In this document: positions 1 to 11,723 of the stretch, piece after piece
How positions within the stretch are numbered: the first letter of the stretch is position 1
Layout of the letters: every line of letters starts with the position of its first letter
Origin: Castor canadensis
Taxonomy: Eukaryota > Chordata > Mammalia > Rodentia > Castoridae
Direction of reading: 5' to 3'
Length of the DNA: 64,000 nt
Assembly (NCBI RefSeq): GCF_047511655.1
Contig: NC_133400.1
Location: forward strand, 34,798,001-34,862,000
Program-made: the position numbers and the translations under genes
Notes under the pieces: model-generated
What the model was told of the DNA's origin: nothing
Databases searched by the model: none
Seen by the model: only the letters and a program-made list of their open reading frames with translations

Positions 1-148
1 TGAACTCAGGGCCTACACCTTGACCCACTCCACCAATCCTTTTGTGTGATGGGTTTTTCTGAGAAAGAGTCTCATGAACTATTTGTCCGGGCTGGCTTTG
101 AACTGTGATCCTCCTTATCTCTGCCTCCTGAATGCTAATCAGGAGTAG
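1..148 (-). repeat. dimeric SINE (B1 half + ID half), cut by window start
   Basis: Antisense copy: ID-type B box (ttgaactcaggg class), ccactccacca, then the B1-like part with ggctttgaactgtgatcc. Both halves are diverged. Confidence 0.8.
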
Positions 149-510
149 ATGTTCCTTTTTTTAAGGATGGATATTACTTCTGTGTTTAAATATTTAGTTA
201 TGTGCCGTGAATGAGACTGTATAGAACAGGATCTTGAAAGTTCTGTTAGCACATTTTCTCAATAACAATGGGTATCATTTATCATAATTAATGCAGTATT
301 TAAGCTCAGCAATACCTGTTGTGTTGAGTGGATTAGAGGCCTGTACAAAAAAAGCCCAACACTCTTGCTGTTGGATTGAGCTCAAACAGTGTATCTCAAA
401 ATGATGTGAGTGTCCTCTTGACAGCTCTAACAATCTTAGATAAGAAAGACACAGTCAATAAGTAGCAATTATCTTCATCTTAGATATATTTGTTTATTTA
501 AAAAACAGGA

Positions 511-912
511 CACCAGTGACCAGTGGCTCATGCCTAGCAGAGTGGCTCAAGTGCTAGAATGCCTGCCTAGCAAGTGTGAGGCCCTGAGTTCAAACCCCAG
601 AGTTACAAAAACAAACAAACAAACTGGTAAAACCAGTGCCGGTGCCTCTCTCCTCTAATCCTAGCTACTCAGGAGGCAGAGGTCAGGAAGATTGAGGTCA
701 GCCCAGGGCAGTTGTTCATGAGACCCGATCTCCAAAGAACCATCACAAAAAAAGAGCTGGTGAAGTGGTTCACAAAGGCATAGGACCTGAGTTCAAATCC
801 CAGTACTGAAAAAAAAAAGGCAGTATCAGGCTGAGGTTGTGGAGTGCTTGCCTGGCATGTGTGCGGCCTCAGGGCTGGACTCCCAGCACTGCAAAAAAAC
901 AAAAATAAAAAA
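511..912 (+). repeat. tandem cluster of three SINEs
   Basis: A truncated dimer (511-623), a full dimer (633-818) and an ID monomer (828-912) lie head to tail, each with its own A-rich tail. Confidence 0.8.
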
Positions 913-1153
913 GATCTGTTCCACATCTTACCACACAAAAGCGTCATACACACATGCAGAGGAGCATACATAGACACATGGACATTTCTATAAAATCCTC
1001 TAGTCTCTTTTAACAAATGCCATTTCTGTTAACTTTCTTTTCTCTCAGTAGTGTCAGAGGGATGGGGATTGTGGTAGTACACATAGATCTGCTTTCCCTC
1101 TGTTTTTTTTTTTTTCTTTGTCTTTCCTTCCTCACTTTTCTTTTTCCTTTTTC

Positions 1154-1600
1154 TTTTTTTTTTTTTTTTTTGGTAGTACTGGGATTTGAACTTAGGGGTT
1201 TACACTTTCTAGGCAGGTGCTCTACCACTTGAGCCACTCCTCCAGTTTTCTTTGCTGTAGTTATTTTGGAGATAAGGTTTCTTTTTGGCCCAGGCTGGTC
1301 TGGACCATAATCTTCCTATTTTATACTTCTCATGTCAGCTGGGTTGACAGCTCTTTTCTGTTGACCTGAGGTCTCATGAACTTTTTTTGCCTGGGTTGGC
1401 CTGCAACTGTGATCCTCCTAATTTCAGACTCCAGTGTAGTCTAGGATTACAGACACATACCACCTCACCCAACTATTGGTTCAGATGAGGGTCTGTGTAA
1501 CTTTTTTTTTTTTTTTTGCCAAGGCTGGCCTCAAACTGACCTCCCTATCTCAGCTTCCCAAGTAGCTAGGATTACAGGAGAGAGCCACTGCTCCCAGTTT
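1154..1600 (-). repeat. cluster of antisense SINEs
   Basis: A dimer (1154-1350, long T tail), a B1-like half (1351-1476) and a second B1-like half with a T tail (1501-1600). Confidence 0.75.
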
Positions 1601-1762
1601 ACTTCCCTCTCCTGCAGAGATAATTTAGTCACAACTTCCTGGGTGGACATTTAGGTAGTTTGCAATCTTTTGCTGTAAACGCTGCTGCACAAAAGATCCT
1701 TGGAGAAGGCCATGCCATTTTACTGGCTAAAAGCAGGCCTTTTAATAAGATCTAGATCTTGT

Positions 1763-2004
1763 TTTCTTTCTTTCTTTCCTTTTTTTGTTTTTTTGGCAGC
1801 ACTAAGGTTTGAACTCAGGGCCTCAGTCTTGCTAGGCAGGTGCTCTACCACTTGAGCAACCTTTCTTGATTAGCAACCCTTTCTTGTGGTGGGTTTTTTC
1901 AAGATAGAGTCTTGAGAACTATTTGCCCGGTCTTGGACCTTGATCCTCCCAATCTCAGCCTCCTGAGTAGCTAGGATTAAAGCCTGAGCTACCTGAGCCT
2001 GGCT
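1763..2004 (-). repeat. dimeric SINE, antisense
   Basis: T-rich tail, ID half with tgaactcagggcc and ggtgctctaccacttgag, then a B1 half ending near cctggctc. Confidence 0.8.
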
Positions 2005-2465
2005 CATCTTGATTTTCTTTTTTTTAAACAAACGAATGCTCAGAGCCTATCCAAGTAAACACTAGGGTAGGAATTCCCAACCTCACCCATGCAGAAATGG
2101 TTTAGTTGGGTAACAAGTTCTTTCAGATAAAAAAAAAAAGAGAGAGAGATACAAACAGGTTCCTTCAGATAAGCAAGTATACTTTGTATCTCTGTCTCTC
2201 CTGGATTAAATAAAGCTCCTAGTTTTTTCACTAGAGTATTCTGCTGGGATTTGCCTCTCATTTTATTTTATTACTGTTAGGCAAGAATTTATCAACTGGC
2301 TTTTCACCTGCAATGTCACATGCAGTTCTCAGTGTTTTCCCTCCCACACACTTACAGTGCGGTTCTCAAGAACCAGCCTCGAAGTCAGTTTTTGGATCTC
2401 AGAACACACCAGCAATTTTGATTTATGTAGTAAGACAAGAGAATTCCAGCATATTTCCCAGTTGC

Positions 2466-2806
2466 TTTTGTTTTGTTTTGTGGGTACTGGGGTTTGAACT
2501 CAGGGCCTCGAAGTTGCTAAGCAAGCACTCTACCACTTGAGCCATGCCTTCAACCCTTTTTTGCTTTAGTTATTTCTCAGATAAGATCTTGAATTTTTTC
2601 CTGGAGCCAGCCTTGAAGTGAAATCTTCCTACTTCCACCTCCCGTGTAGCTGGGATCACAGGATAGGTGAGCACCACCACTCCTGGCTTATTGGCTGAGA
2701 TATGATCTTACTACCTTGCTGCCCAGGCTGGCCTTGAACTGTGATCCTCCCAATCTACCCCTCCAGCGTAGTTGAGATTACAGGTGTGAGCCTCCATGCC
2801 CAGCCC
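2466..2806 (-). repeat. dimeric SINE plus extra B1 half, antisense
   Basis: ID plus B1 dimer at 2466-2686, followed directly by another B1-like half (2690-2806) containing gcccaggctggccttgaac. Confidence 0.75.
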
Positions 2807-3129
2807 AATTTCTTTCTATTTTACTTAAATAACTTTAATTATCTTTACGTTAAATAAACTCAGGAACTGATTCCTAGAGACAAAAGTAAGAGTGGTTTTT
2901 CCAGTTCCATTCCAGCTAAATGGAAGTAACTGAAGTCAATAGCTCTTTAATTCAAAAAGAATTTGTTATTTCATGAACATTGCTGAAAATGTTAAAATTT
3001 CAGGGTAACTGCTCTCATAATTAGGATTCCTAGATGAGATTAGGGAGGATAAAATACATTTAAGCAAACACTGGAAACTGCTTGCTTATAATTTCTCACT
3101 CTGCATTAAAAACAAAACAAAACAAAGGC

Positions 3130-3222
3130 TTCGGCTGGCAAGTGGCTCAAGTGGTAGAGTAGCTGCCTAGAAAGCAGGAGGAGGCCTTGAGTTCAAACCC
3201 CATTCACCACCAGAAAAAACGG
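3130..3222 (+). repeat. ID-type SINE
   Basis: tRNA-like A box (gtggctcaagtggtagag) and B box (gagttcaaacccc), then an A-rich tail. Confidence 0.75.
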
Positions 3223-3929
3223 CTCCACTTAATTCTGTTCACTGAAAGAAGAAAATGCTCAATTAAGTGGACCAAAATAGTGCCAATAGAGAAATATTTT
3301 TTGGGCAAAATTTGAGCATCTTTCACTATATGAAGACAAAGTTTTTTTGATAGATAATTAAGATAATGTATACTTCTAACTCAAAAAAGGAACGACATAA
3401 GAAGAGCATCAGCTAAGACCTTTAAACCCTCCTATAAAAAAAACCAACAGAAGCCTATGAGGTTTGGGGAAAAGAAAAAAAAAAAACTTCCTTAAAAAGG
3501 AAATTAGATGTCACAGGTAAAAGCTGTCTCAAGGCAAACTACAGATGTCTTCTCTCTACCTGGGACCTTGTTCATCTCTGCAAATGGACCACTGTTCAAC
3601 TATTGCCACCCCACTGGAAACCCCAGGGCCATATCGAATTTTCCTTTGTTTCCTCCTCCACATTCAGACCTTCCCCTATTCACTCACTGATCCAGTAAGA
3701 GTAAATTAACAATGTGACTTTTCCTGCCTTGTCTTTCTTCTCCTTCATAAATTTCTCTGAAAATTGGTTTGTCTTCTCCATTCCATCTCCTCACCTCTCA
3801 CACTCCCCCTTCCTCCAATCTTACTTCTGACTTTGTCACCCATGGAAACAGCTTGTACTAAATCACAAGTGACATTGTTCATCTCTCCTCTTGATCTTAT
3901 CCCAAAGTCCACATTCTGTCAGATTAATG
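3223..3929. other. no gene recognised
   Basis: AT-rich, then CT-rich single-copy-looking sequence. Short open frames here (for example 3508-3690) have no splice context or family likeness. Confidence 0.4.
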
Positions 3930-4262
3930 CCACTGTCACAAAATACCCTAGTCAATCAACTTTAAAGGAAAAAACATGTATTTTGGCTCATGGTTTCGGC
4001 TCATGGTTGTTTGGCTTCGTCTCCTTTGGGTAAGGCAGAACATCATGGCAGAGAATGTGTAGTGGAGCAAAGTTGCTCACCTGTGGTGGCCAGGAAGAAA
4101 GACAGGAAGGGCTGAGGTCCCAATATTCCCTTCGAGGGTACACCTCAATGACTTAACTTCCTCCCAACAGGCACTACCTAATAGTACCAGCGGGGACCAA
4201 GCCTTTGTAACACATTGGCCCTTGGGGAACATTCCAGATCTAAACTACAGCACACACTATTG
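3930..4262 (+). repeat. dispersed mid-size repeat, copy 1 of 3
   Basis: Shares an ordered set of segments with 58850-59172 and 61800-62165: a cacaaaataccc-like start, ttttggctcatgg, catggcagagaatg, ggccaggaagaaag, cttcctccc, and ggccttgtgg-like segments near the end. No coding capacity. Family not certain; possibly an old non-autonomous DNA element of rodents. Confidence 0.6.
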
Positions 4263-4713
4263 GTCACTTACATCTTCTAAAACATTATATCATTCCCTGT
4301 CTGCAACAACTGGCTTCTCTCCTTCTTTGCAGGTTACTTCTTCTGGGTTCCTTCTCAGGTTCATCCTTCACCACGCCATCAACTAGATTTCCTCAAAGCT
4401 TCCTCTCAAGCCTCCTTTTTTCTCTCTTTCTATCTCTCTCCAGACTAGTAGTTCTCAAAGTGTGTTCCACGGATCCTTTTAAGTGGCCCACATGGTCCAA
4501 ACTACTTTCCCAACCATATTGAAATCTTACTTGCCTTTTTTGCTATTTTGCACCTTCGTGCTGTGGAAACCAAAAAAAAAAAAATGGTGGGTAAAACTGC
4601 TGACAGCTAGTACAGATCAAGGCATTGGTACCAAACTGAAATAATCACGGTATTCCTCCTCACTGCTCATGCGCACAGAAAATGTCCGCTGCTCTTAAGA
4701 AGGTGCTTGATGA
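4263..4713. other. mostly unassigned; possible hAT-type fossil at 4440-4510
   Basis: CT-rich sequence, with a short stretch (tagttctcaaagtgtgttcc) like the end of MER5-class hAT elements. Nothing else is recognised. Confidence 0.3.
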
Positions 4714-4898
4714 GCCGGCCGCCCGTGGCTCACGCCTGTAATCCTAGCCTAGTTACTCAGGAGGCAGAGATCAGGAGGATCGTGATTCGAAGCCAGCCCT
4801 GGCAAATAGCTCGAGAGCCCATCACGAAAATAGGTCTGGTGGAGTGCCTCAAGGTGTAGGCCCTGAGTTCAAACCCCAGTACAGCCAAAAAAAAAAAA
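4714..4898 (+). repeat. dimeric SINE with target-site duplication
   Basis: Full dimer with an A tail. Imperfect 13-bp target-site duplication: gtgcttgatgagc (4703-4715) and gtgcttggtgagc (4899-4911). Confidence 0.88.
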
Positions 4899-4944
4899 GT
4901 GCTTGGTGAGCTGGTAAAAAAATACTCAATTTAAAATTAATATT

Positions 4945-5141
4945 GGGGGCTGATGGTGTAGCTCAGTAGTACACTACAGTGTGATTAAAACACACAATTC
5001 CCTGGATTCCATCTCCAGCACCACACACTCAAAAATAATAATTTTATTGCCAGGTGTGGTGGCACACACTCCTAAGTAATTCCAGCACTTAGGAGACCAG
5101 CCTGGGTTACATAGTGAGTCCTTGTCTCAAAAAATAGTACT
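4945..5141 (+). repeat. ID-type SINE followed by B1-like SINE
   Basis: ID (4945-5043: gtagctcagtagt and B box tggattccatc) and a B1 monomer (5049-5141: ccaggtgtggtggcacac ... cttgtctcaaaaaa). Confidence 0.75.
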
Positions 5142-5409
5142 AGTAATTTTTTTAAACCTTGACTTTCAAGTACATGTCTTTTTTCATATCAATGTTATTT
5201 TAGTATCATTTATTGAAAAAAATCATTAATTAGTTCATTTATCAATTCATAAAGTATCATTTATTAGTTCAATTTCTCCAATGGAACTAATTTTCCCCTT
5301 AGTGGAAATCAATTGACCATATAATTACAGATCTATTTCTGGACTCAATTTTGTTCCATTCATCTGGATCTTTCCTGATGCTAATACCATACTGACTCAA
5401 ATACTTTAG

Positions 5410-5945
5410 ACCTTTTAAGGTGAGGCAGTGATCCAGGTACACAGCCAGTAGCACTGGGTTAGGCTCCCCTCCTTCTTTGCCAGAGGCACTGTTGGACCCA
5501 GTGGAGGCCATGATGGTGGTGGGTTTGGACACCTGTGGGCACTCTTGTCCCCTGCTGCTCTTCTCTTGAACACAGATGTATAGCTGTCAGCTGGCCTCCG
5601 GGGATTCACCATCCAGGAGGCCTGCCTGGCTCTGACCTCTTCATCTTCTCTGCCATTACTTTCAATAATCTGGAGAGTTGTGTCATTTGCAAAAGATTCC
5701 AAACAAAAATCTTCCCTGAGATTTGCCTCTGCCTCCAGACTTCCTTTGCATCCAGGCTCATCCAGTGAGTCTCTGTCACACCTTCTTCATCTTCTCCATG
5801 GTTGTACGACATCATATCACCTCTACTCAGTACCAGATAACAGCTCCTGTCCTCATAGCAGCCAAAGCTACGGGAAAGGGCAAGGGGAGAAACTAAACCA
5901 TGGTGGCCAATAAACTAGGTTTATTTTGTAAAAAAAAAATAAATA
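5410..5945 (+). pseudogene. unidentified polyadenylated retrocopy inserted in L1
   Basis: About 530 bp interrupts an otherwise colinear L1 ORF2 fragment. It ends with AATAAA (5910-5915) about 15 nt before an A-rich tail (5930-5950), the signature of a processed RNA inserted in plus sense. I do not recognise the parent. Plus-strand frames are short (for example 5535-5768 and 5680-5913); antisense frames are equally open, probably because the plus strand is pyrimidine-rich. It could come from a 3' UTR, a non-coding RNA or a decayed gene. The target-site duplication is not clear. Confidence 0.55.
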
Positions 5946-6142
5946 AATAAAATCAGGTTCTGTGAGTACTCCAACTTTTTCTTTTTTTAAGTTATTTTGA
6001 AAAATCAAACAAAAAAGAAAAAAGGTTGTTTTAGATATTCTATGCTCTTTGCTTTTCCATATAAATTTTAGAATGGACTTGTCAATTCCACTTAAAAGAC
6101 TGCTGGGATTTTAACTGGGATTGTGTTGAGATAATAAGTCAG

Positions 6143-6240
6143 GTTAGGGGCTAGAGTTATACCCCAGTGTGTCCTAACCTGTGAGACATCCTGAGTTTGA
6201 TCCTCAGAACCGCAAAACAAAACCAAAAGCAAACCCAAAA
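6143..6240 (+). repeat. ID-type SINE within L1
   Basis: ggggctagagttat start, tgagtttgatcctcagaac B box and an AC-rich tail. Old and diverged. Confidence 0.65.
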
Positions 6241-6525
6241 ACTCATTGGGGCAGAAATGCCATTTTCCAACCCATGAACATGCTATGTTTCTCCACGGAA
6301 GTTTTGTTCAATTTCTCTCAGCAATGTTTTGTAATGTTTAGTGTACAGATACAGTGTATCTTCTATAAATTTATTCCAACATATATTTTGGAAGCTATTA
6401 CAATATAATTGTATATTAATTTCCTTTTGGATTGTTCATTACCAGTATTTAGAAATATAGCTGACTTTTTTTGCATATTGCTTCTGTATATTGCCTTGCT
6501 AAATTCACTTAGTAGCTCTAGCAGG

Positions 6526-6721
6526 TTTTTGTTTTGTATTTTTTGGGTACTTGAACTCAGGACCTACACTTTGAACTATTCCACCAGTCCTTTTTTTGTG
6601 AGGGTTTTTTTTGAGATAGGGTCTTGCCCTATTTGCTCAGGCTGGCTTTGAACCTTTTTCCTCCTGATCTTTGTCTCCACAGTAGCTGGGATTTCAGAAG
6701 TGAGCCACGGGCACTTGGCCC
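6526..6721 (-). repeat. dimeric SINE within L1, antisense
   Basis: Diverged ID half (cttgaactcaggacc), then a B1 half ending gagccacgggcacttggcc. L1 sequence resumes immediately after. Confidence 0.8.
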
Positions 6722-7085
6722 AAGCAGTTTTTTGAAAAATGTTCCCTAGGATTTTCTATATTCACATCAACTGCAAATAAAGGTGGTCTTACTTTTTCTT
6801 TTCCAATTGCTTGTCTTCTATTTATTTCTGCATTTGACTCAGTGCACTGGTTAGGATTGCCATCTTCTATGATATGGAATATAGATGGTGAGAATGAGAA
6901 TCCTTTGTTCTTGATCTTAGGTGGCAGTCACTCATCTCTCACTATCATGTTAGCTGTAGGTTTTTTTTTTTTTTGGTGAAGGTCTTTGAAAGATTGGGAG
7001 AGATTCCCAGTTTGCAGAGAATTTTAGATTTTTGTCAAGTGCTTTTTCTGCATTAAGATGATCATATAGCTTTCACTTGTATTCT

Positions 7086-7440
7086 TTGGGGAGAGGGAGT
7101 GGGGACTAGGGTTTGAACTCAGGGCTTCACACTTGCAAAGCTGGTGCTCCACCACTTGAGTCATATGCCCATCCCATTTTGCTCTGGTTATTTTGGAGAT
7201 GGGGGGGGGGTCTTGCAAACTATTTGTCCAGGCTGGTCTCGAACCTCGATGCTCCCAATCTCAGCCTCTCAAGTACCTTAGGCATGAGCCACCAGTGTCT
7301 GGCTTTAACTTTCATTTCATACAAATAACAGAAAACAGGAATCAACTGGCTTAAACCAGAACTTTTTTTTTGGTGGTGATGGTGGTACTCAAGTTTGGCT
7401 AGGCAAGGTCCTACAACTTATGCCCCATCTCCAAGCCCTT
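7086..7440 (-). repeat. two antisense SINEs
   Basis: A dimer at 7086-7304 of the subtype with the tttgctctggttattttgg linker and a G11 run, and a degraded ID half at 7361-7440. Confidence 0.75.
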
Positions 7441-7559
7441 TTGACTTTAGGTTGTTTTCACCTGCCATTTTTTTTCCAATTGTAGTGCTCATTTATTCAC
7501 TTTTTGAAGAATGAATGACTTCCTGCTACCATTACCATATTTCAGTTTATTTGTGTATT

Positions 7560-7762
7560 TATTTTTGTGGTAACTGGGGCTTGAACTCAGGGCTTCATGC
7601 TTGCTACCCAGGCACTCTACCACTTGAGCCACTCCAGCAGCCCTCACCTGTCTTTTTTTTTTTTTTTTCTCTTTTGCCCAGGGGCTGCCCTCAGTGGGTG
7701 ATTCTCCCTATCTTCAACTCCTGAGTACCTGGAATTACAGGCCTGAGCCATTGTACATGCTT
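7560..7762 (-). repeat. dimeric SINE, antisense
   Basis: ID half with gcttgaactcagggcttc, an internal T-run and a B1 half ending at ggcctgagccattg. Confidence 0.75.
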
Positions 7763-7924
7763 ATCAAAAATAAATTTTTGTAATGTCATAAAAAATTAGA
7801 TTAAAATGACAGGGTTAGAGGTCCCTTCTGTGATTGCAAATGACTCCAACATTGTAGCTTTTGCATTTAACCTACTGTAATTTGATTTTGTCTTGTTTTT
7901 CAGGGCTGCAGAGCATGCTGGAGT

Positions 7925-8212
7925 CCTCTGCTCTGCCTCTACACCTTGAGCCACTCCACCAGCCCTTTTTTGTGATGGGTTTTTCGAAGATAAAGTCTCC
8001 AGGGTTTTTTTGTTTTTGTTTTGTTTTTTGACTTTACTAGGGTTTGAACTCAGGGCCTTACACTTGCTAGGCAGGCACTTTACTACTTTAGCTACTCCAC
8101 CAGCCCTTTTTACTGATGGGTTTTTTTGATAGGGTCTTGTGAAACTATTTGTCTGGGGTCGGTTTCAAACTGTGATCCTCCTGCTCTCTGCCTTCTGAGT
8201 AGGCCTGGCTAA
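7925..8212 (-). repeat. nested antisense SINEs
   Basis: A partial dimer (7925-8000) is interrupted after aaagtctcc by a second dimer (8001-8212) with its own T-rich tail. Confidence 0.7.
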
Positions 8213-9071
8213 CATGCTGTTTTGATTGCAGTGTGGGAGACTTCTAGACTCACACAGAAGTGATTTTGATAAGCCCTGTCATGGTAATTCCATTCCCTCT
8301 GTCAGAAGAAGAGGTGAGTGACCCACTTCTGTCCATTTGTATGTGAGGCAAGTCCTGTCTCCTCTTCTGGGGTGCAGACCAACATTACATCTCCCAGCCT
8401 TCCTTCCTGTTTAGGTTGGTGTGTGTGGTCACACACAACAGCTTTGGCTAACAGAATGTAAGCAGAAATAGTTTTTGCCACCTTGAAAGTTGGCCATAAA
8501 TTTTTTTAAGTAAGATCTTTAAGTCACTCTTCTACCTACCCAGTCATAAGGGTGAAAGAAAAGGGCTTCAAGATGGCAGAAGCCTGCACAAGGTGGGGGT
8601 CCTAGATTCCTCAAAGTGACACCAAATTGCATGGAACTGTAATTTGAGGAAAAAAAAATGTGTATAGATACTGGGACATTGAGGTGTTTGTTAAACATAT
8701 GACATTAATTACCATGACTGAAATGGAGCAGGTAACAGGAAAAGTGTAATTCTTAAAAGGGTTTATGGACTGTCATGGATGCTAGCCGGGAAAAGAACAA
8801 ATCTGTCTGAACTCCCTGCAGTGGGGCTGGGGAGCCACTGGGAAATGTCTTGACAAGGGCAGGGAGCATGTTTTCTACAGGGGAAGGAAAGCCCCATACA
8901 CTTCATTGGCTACAGATAGGAAGGCAGGATAATGTCAAGCGGGGAGGAGTGCATCCACAAGAAGTCATTGCTGCTTCTGGATTGGTTAGGGTTAAAGATC
9001 TGAAGAGTTTATAGGCAATGGGTACCTTGGTCCTGAGATCTCAGTCAGGTTTCAACATAAACATTTTTTAA
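8213..9071. other. no gene; possibly an ancient interspersed repeat
   Basis: The stretch around 8380-8740 (agctttggctaacagaatg ... aagatggcagaagcc) looks like an old LTR/MaLR-type repeat, but I cannot name it. No open frame is supported. Confidence 0.3.
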
Positions 9072-9516
9072 AATTTTCTTTTTGGTGGTACTGGGGCTTG
9101 AACTCGGGGCCTCACACTTGCTAGGCAGGTGCTCTACCACTTCAGCCACTCGCCAGCCCTTTCTTGTATTGGGTGTTTTTCAGATAGGGTGAACTATATG
9201 TCCAGGGCTGGCTTTGAACCATGATCCTCCTGCTCTCTGACTTCTGAGTAGCTGGGATCACAGGTATGAGCCACCAGAGCCTGGCAACACAGGAGGCTCT
9301 TGTCTCGCCAGGCACTGGTGGCTCGCATTTGTAATCCTAGCTATGTGGGAGGCTGAAATTGGGAGAATCATAGTTCAAGGTAAATAGTTTGCGATATCCC
9401 ATCTCCAAAATAACCAGAGAAAGATGGACTGGAGATGTGGCTCAAGTAGTAAGCATCTACTCTGTAAGCAAGAAGCCCTGAGTTCAAACCCTTGTCCCAC
9501 AAAAAAACAAAAACAA
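9072..9516. repeat. two opposed dimeric SINEs
   Basis: Antisense dimer at 9072-9285 and sense dimer at 9308-9516. The sense copy is of the subtype with aataaccagagaaagatgg as its internal linker. They could form an imperfect inverted repeat. Confidence 0.8.
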
Positions 9517-9971
9517 ATAAACCCCAGCATCTCATGAATTCATATTCCGATACTTAAAATAGTATAGTTCTAGTGCATTGTTCTGGACACCTTTTAAGAA
9601 AAGAAACTATCTTAAAGCAGACTTTTTCCCTTTGGGAAAAACCAGTCTCCATTGTCCCATAAACAATACTTATATGATGTACTAAGCAAGTGACAAAGCT
9701 GAATAGTAGCAACGTGGGCCAAAGTATATACGCCTTAGAATCTGGGAGGCTTTCAGGATGGCACTTTCAGTGGAATAACTCACCTTGTACTGTTCTGTAG
9801 GATGACTGAACAACAGCCTAACAAAATAAAATCTCACTAGCACACATGCGTTCAACAAATACTAAGAACTTACTATGTACTAGGCCTGTGTTTGAGTCTG
9901 CATACTTTTCAAAGGTTGGAAAGTATGGGGGAAAGAATAGAATTGGGGATTTTATTTTCCTTGGAAACCTG

Positions 9972-10184
9972 TATAAGCCTGGTGTGGTGGTGCATACTTA
10001 AAATCCCAGCTACTTGGGAGGTGGAGACAGGAGGACTGCAGTTTGAGGCCAGCCTGAGTAAAGTTATTGAGATTCTATCTCAAAAACAAAGTAAGACCAA
10101 AAAGGGCTAGGGGGTATAGCTCAAGTAGTGCTTTAAAGCAAGTGCAAGGCTCTGGGCTCAATCCCCAGTACCACAGAAAAAAGG
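9972..10184 (+). repeat. B1 + ID composite SINE
   Basis: B1 half (cctggtgtggtggtgcatac), then an ID half with ggtatagctcaag and ctcaatccccagtacc, and an A-rich tail. Confidence 0.8.
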
Positions 10185-10830
10185 GGAAACTGAAACTTAC
10201 TTGATGTAGAGAGAGCTCTTAAGCTATACTTCTCAAGAACACATGGTATAAAAAACCTGGGTCAGTGATTTGGCTGCACTGATCACCACACACACATACA
10301 CACACCCCAATCAAGATCCAGGGGCACAGTAAGCAGAAAGGAACTTTGGGTATGGCAGGCTCCTCCCATTTTCCCACCCACATGGAAGGCCTGGTTATTT
10401 GACTCAGTCTCATGGGCTCAACAACTCCTTAGAGCTGGGAAATAACCTGGGCTTGTCACTAGTCTACACCAGACAGGCAAAAACTAAAATATGCCACAGT
10501 GCACCTGAAATGTAACACCACTAGGTCATTTTACACAGCTGGAGAAGTGGGGACATAAGTACTATATGGGGTACTGAGCTTTTTATCAGGACTACTGAGA
10601 TCAACTGTAAGGAAAATTTCAAATTTCCACTGACAACTCTGATGATGAATGGTGGATTTGGAGTCCAGGGACCCCTTTCAGACAGTGACATGCTCAGAAA
10701 TTCCCACCTCAAGCCCCACTTCAAGGACACTGAGAGTAAGGCTGGAAAGTCCTGCTGTAAGCTGTTTTATGAAGCAAGCCAGCCAGGAATAGGTGTATTT
10801 AGTACTATCAAAAAGAATTTGTGTGTGTGT

Positions 10831-10894
10831 GGGGAGGTGGCCCAAACAATGAATACACATGTGAGTAAATGTAAAAATGATAAAAAAAAAAAAA
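10831..10894 (+). mobile_element. very short L1 3'-end-like segment with A tail
   Basis: About 60 bp (ggggaggtggcccaaacaat ... aaaaatgata) ending in A13. Nearly identical to 14931-14993 and related to the end of the L1 at 27722-29628. Confidence 0.6.
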
Positions 10895-10928
10895 TCTGTA
10901 AGACACCAAACTTTCAATTAAAAAGTTA

Positions 10929-10934
10929 TTTATT
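10929..10934 (-). terminator. HEATR3: candidate HEATR3 poly(A) signal AATAAA
   Basis: This is the first AATAAA I see on the minus strand after the stop codon, about 810 bp downstream. A GT-rich stretch (ttggtgtctt on the minus strand) follows within about 20 nt, as expected of a downstream element. Cleavage near 10905-10915 would give a 3' UTR of about 830 nt. No transcript evidence is available. Confidence 0.4.
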
Positions 10935-11294
10935 CAAAATATTTTCTACCAATTCTGATTCTATAACAAGTCAAATCAAGGAGTGAGGTTACAAGCAATA
11001 ATTGATCAGACCTGCTGTACAGAGGATGGCAATCACCTCATAGCTCAGTAATGTCACACTAAGGATGACACCAAATTCAGCTCATTTACTTCTTCACAAA
11101 TGGTTCATAATTGGTATACAGTACATCATGGTAAAAATTATTTTATAAAGCTTGTTTTCATGTTTCAGCTAAAAATTCATCTAATATAAAATGATATTGA
11201 CTTTAAAAAGTACCCAAGCAATGACTTACATTTTTCTTGCAAAATTCAAGGATGTGATTGTTTGACGTTTCTTTACTGACCACGTATTAGTTAA

Positions 11295-11384
11295 GAACCA
11301 CCTATAGCTCAGTGGCAGAGTGCTTGCTTAGCAAGCACAAGGCCCTAGGGCCCCATCCCCAGTATCATTAAAAAAAAAAAAAAA
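11295..11384 (+). repeat. ID-type SINE in HEATR3 3' UTR (antisense to the gene)
   Basis: tagctcagtggcagagtgc A box, an A16 tail, and a short accacct repeat on both sides. Confidence 0.8.
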
Positions 11385-11654
11385 AGGACCACCTGAGATT
11401 GCTTTGCATCTCCACTCTTTGTTCCCAGTGATTAAAATATGCTGAAGACATAACAGAGCAAACACTAGAAACATATTTAGATTCCAAGGCCTACACACGT
11501 TTCTGACAAGTTTTAAAGATTTTGTGAATTTCAATATAATGTCTGTCCAGAATATGGGCATTAAAAATTGCTTTCTGAAGCATACACTCAAAGGAAACTC
11601 CTTAGTACTCTCAGCATCAAATAATTTGGAGAAGAACTAATCTCGCTCTCTTTT

Positions 11655-11723
11655 TGTGGTCTTGGAACCCAGGGCCTGCATACACTCCACAAGGCTCTAT
11701 CACTGAGCTATGCCCTCAGCTGT
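11655..11723 (-). repeat. ID-type SINE fragment just after the HEATR3 stop codon
   Basis: Reverse complement of an old ID (tggaacccagggcctgc ... ctatcactgagctatgccct). It starts 19 bp past the stop, in the sense direction of the gene. Confidence 0.65.

Larger units (their letters stand above)
5155..7085 (-). mobile_element. old L1 ORF2 fragment, broken by three insertions
   Basis: Four L1 pieces in the same order and orientation: 5155-5409, 5946-6140, 6245-6525 and 6722-7085. Landmarks are the antisense L1 ORF2 segments near aattgaccatataattacag, agcaatgttttgtaatgttt and tgctttttctgcattaag. The gaps hold a retrocopy (5410-5945), an ID-type SINE (6143-6240) and a dimeric SINE (6526-6721). Heavily mutated with no open frame. 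The nested order shows the L1 is older than the other three. Confidence 0.8.

Noticed and set aside
1010..1237. Lysine-rich minus-strand frame and other recurring frames containing the LGFELR or LRAYTL motifs
   Set aside because: These are translations of antisense dimeric SINEs and their poly-T tails, which recur throughout the window.
5299..5815. Protein-like minus-strand frames over the retrocopy (acidic N-terminus, serine-rich centre)
   Set aside because: They need frameshifts to join, and the AATAAA plus A tail put the sense strand on plus. Part of the first frame lies in antisense L1.
1..10900. Start of TENT4B, the gene I recall next to HEATR3 on the downstream side in human
   Set aside because: No exon, CpG island or recognisable TENT4B segment is visible; the human gap is several tens of kb, so it probably lies outside the window.
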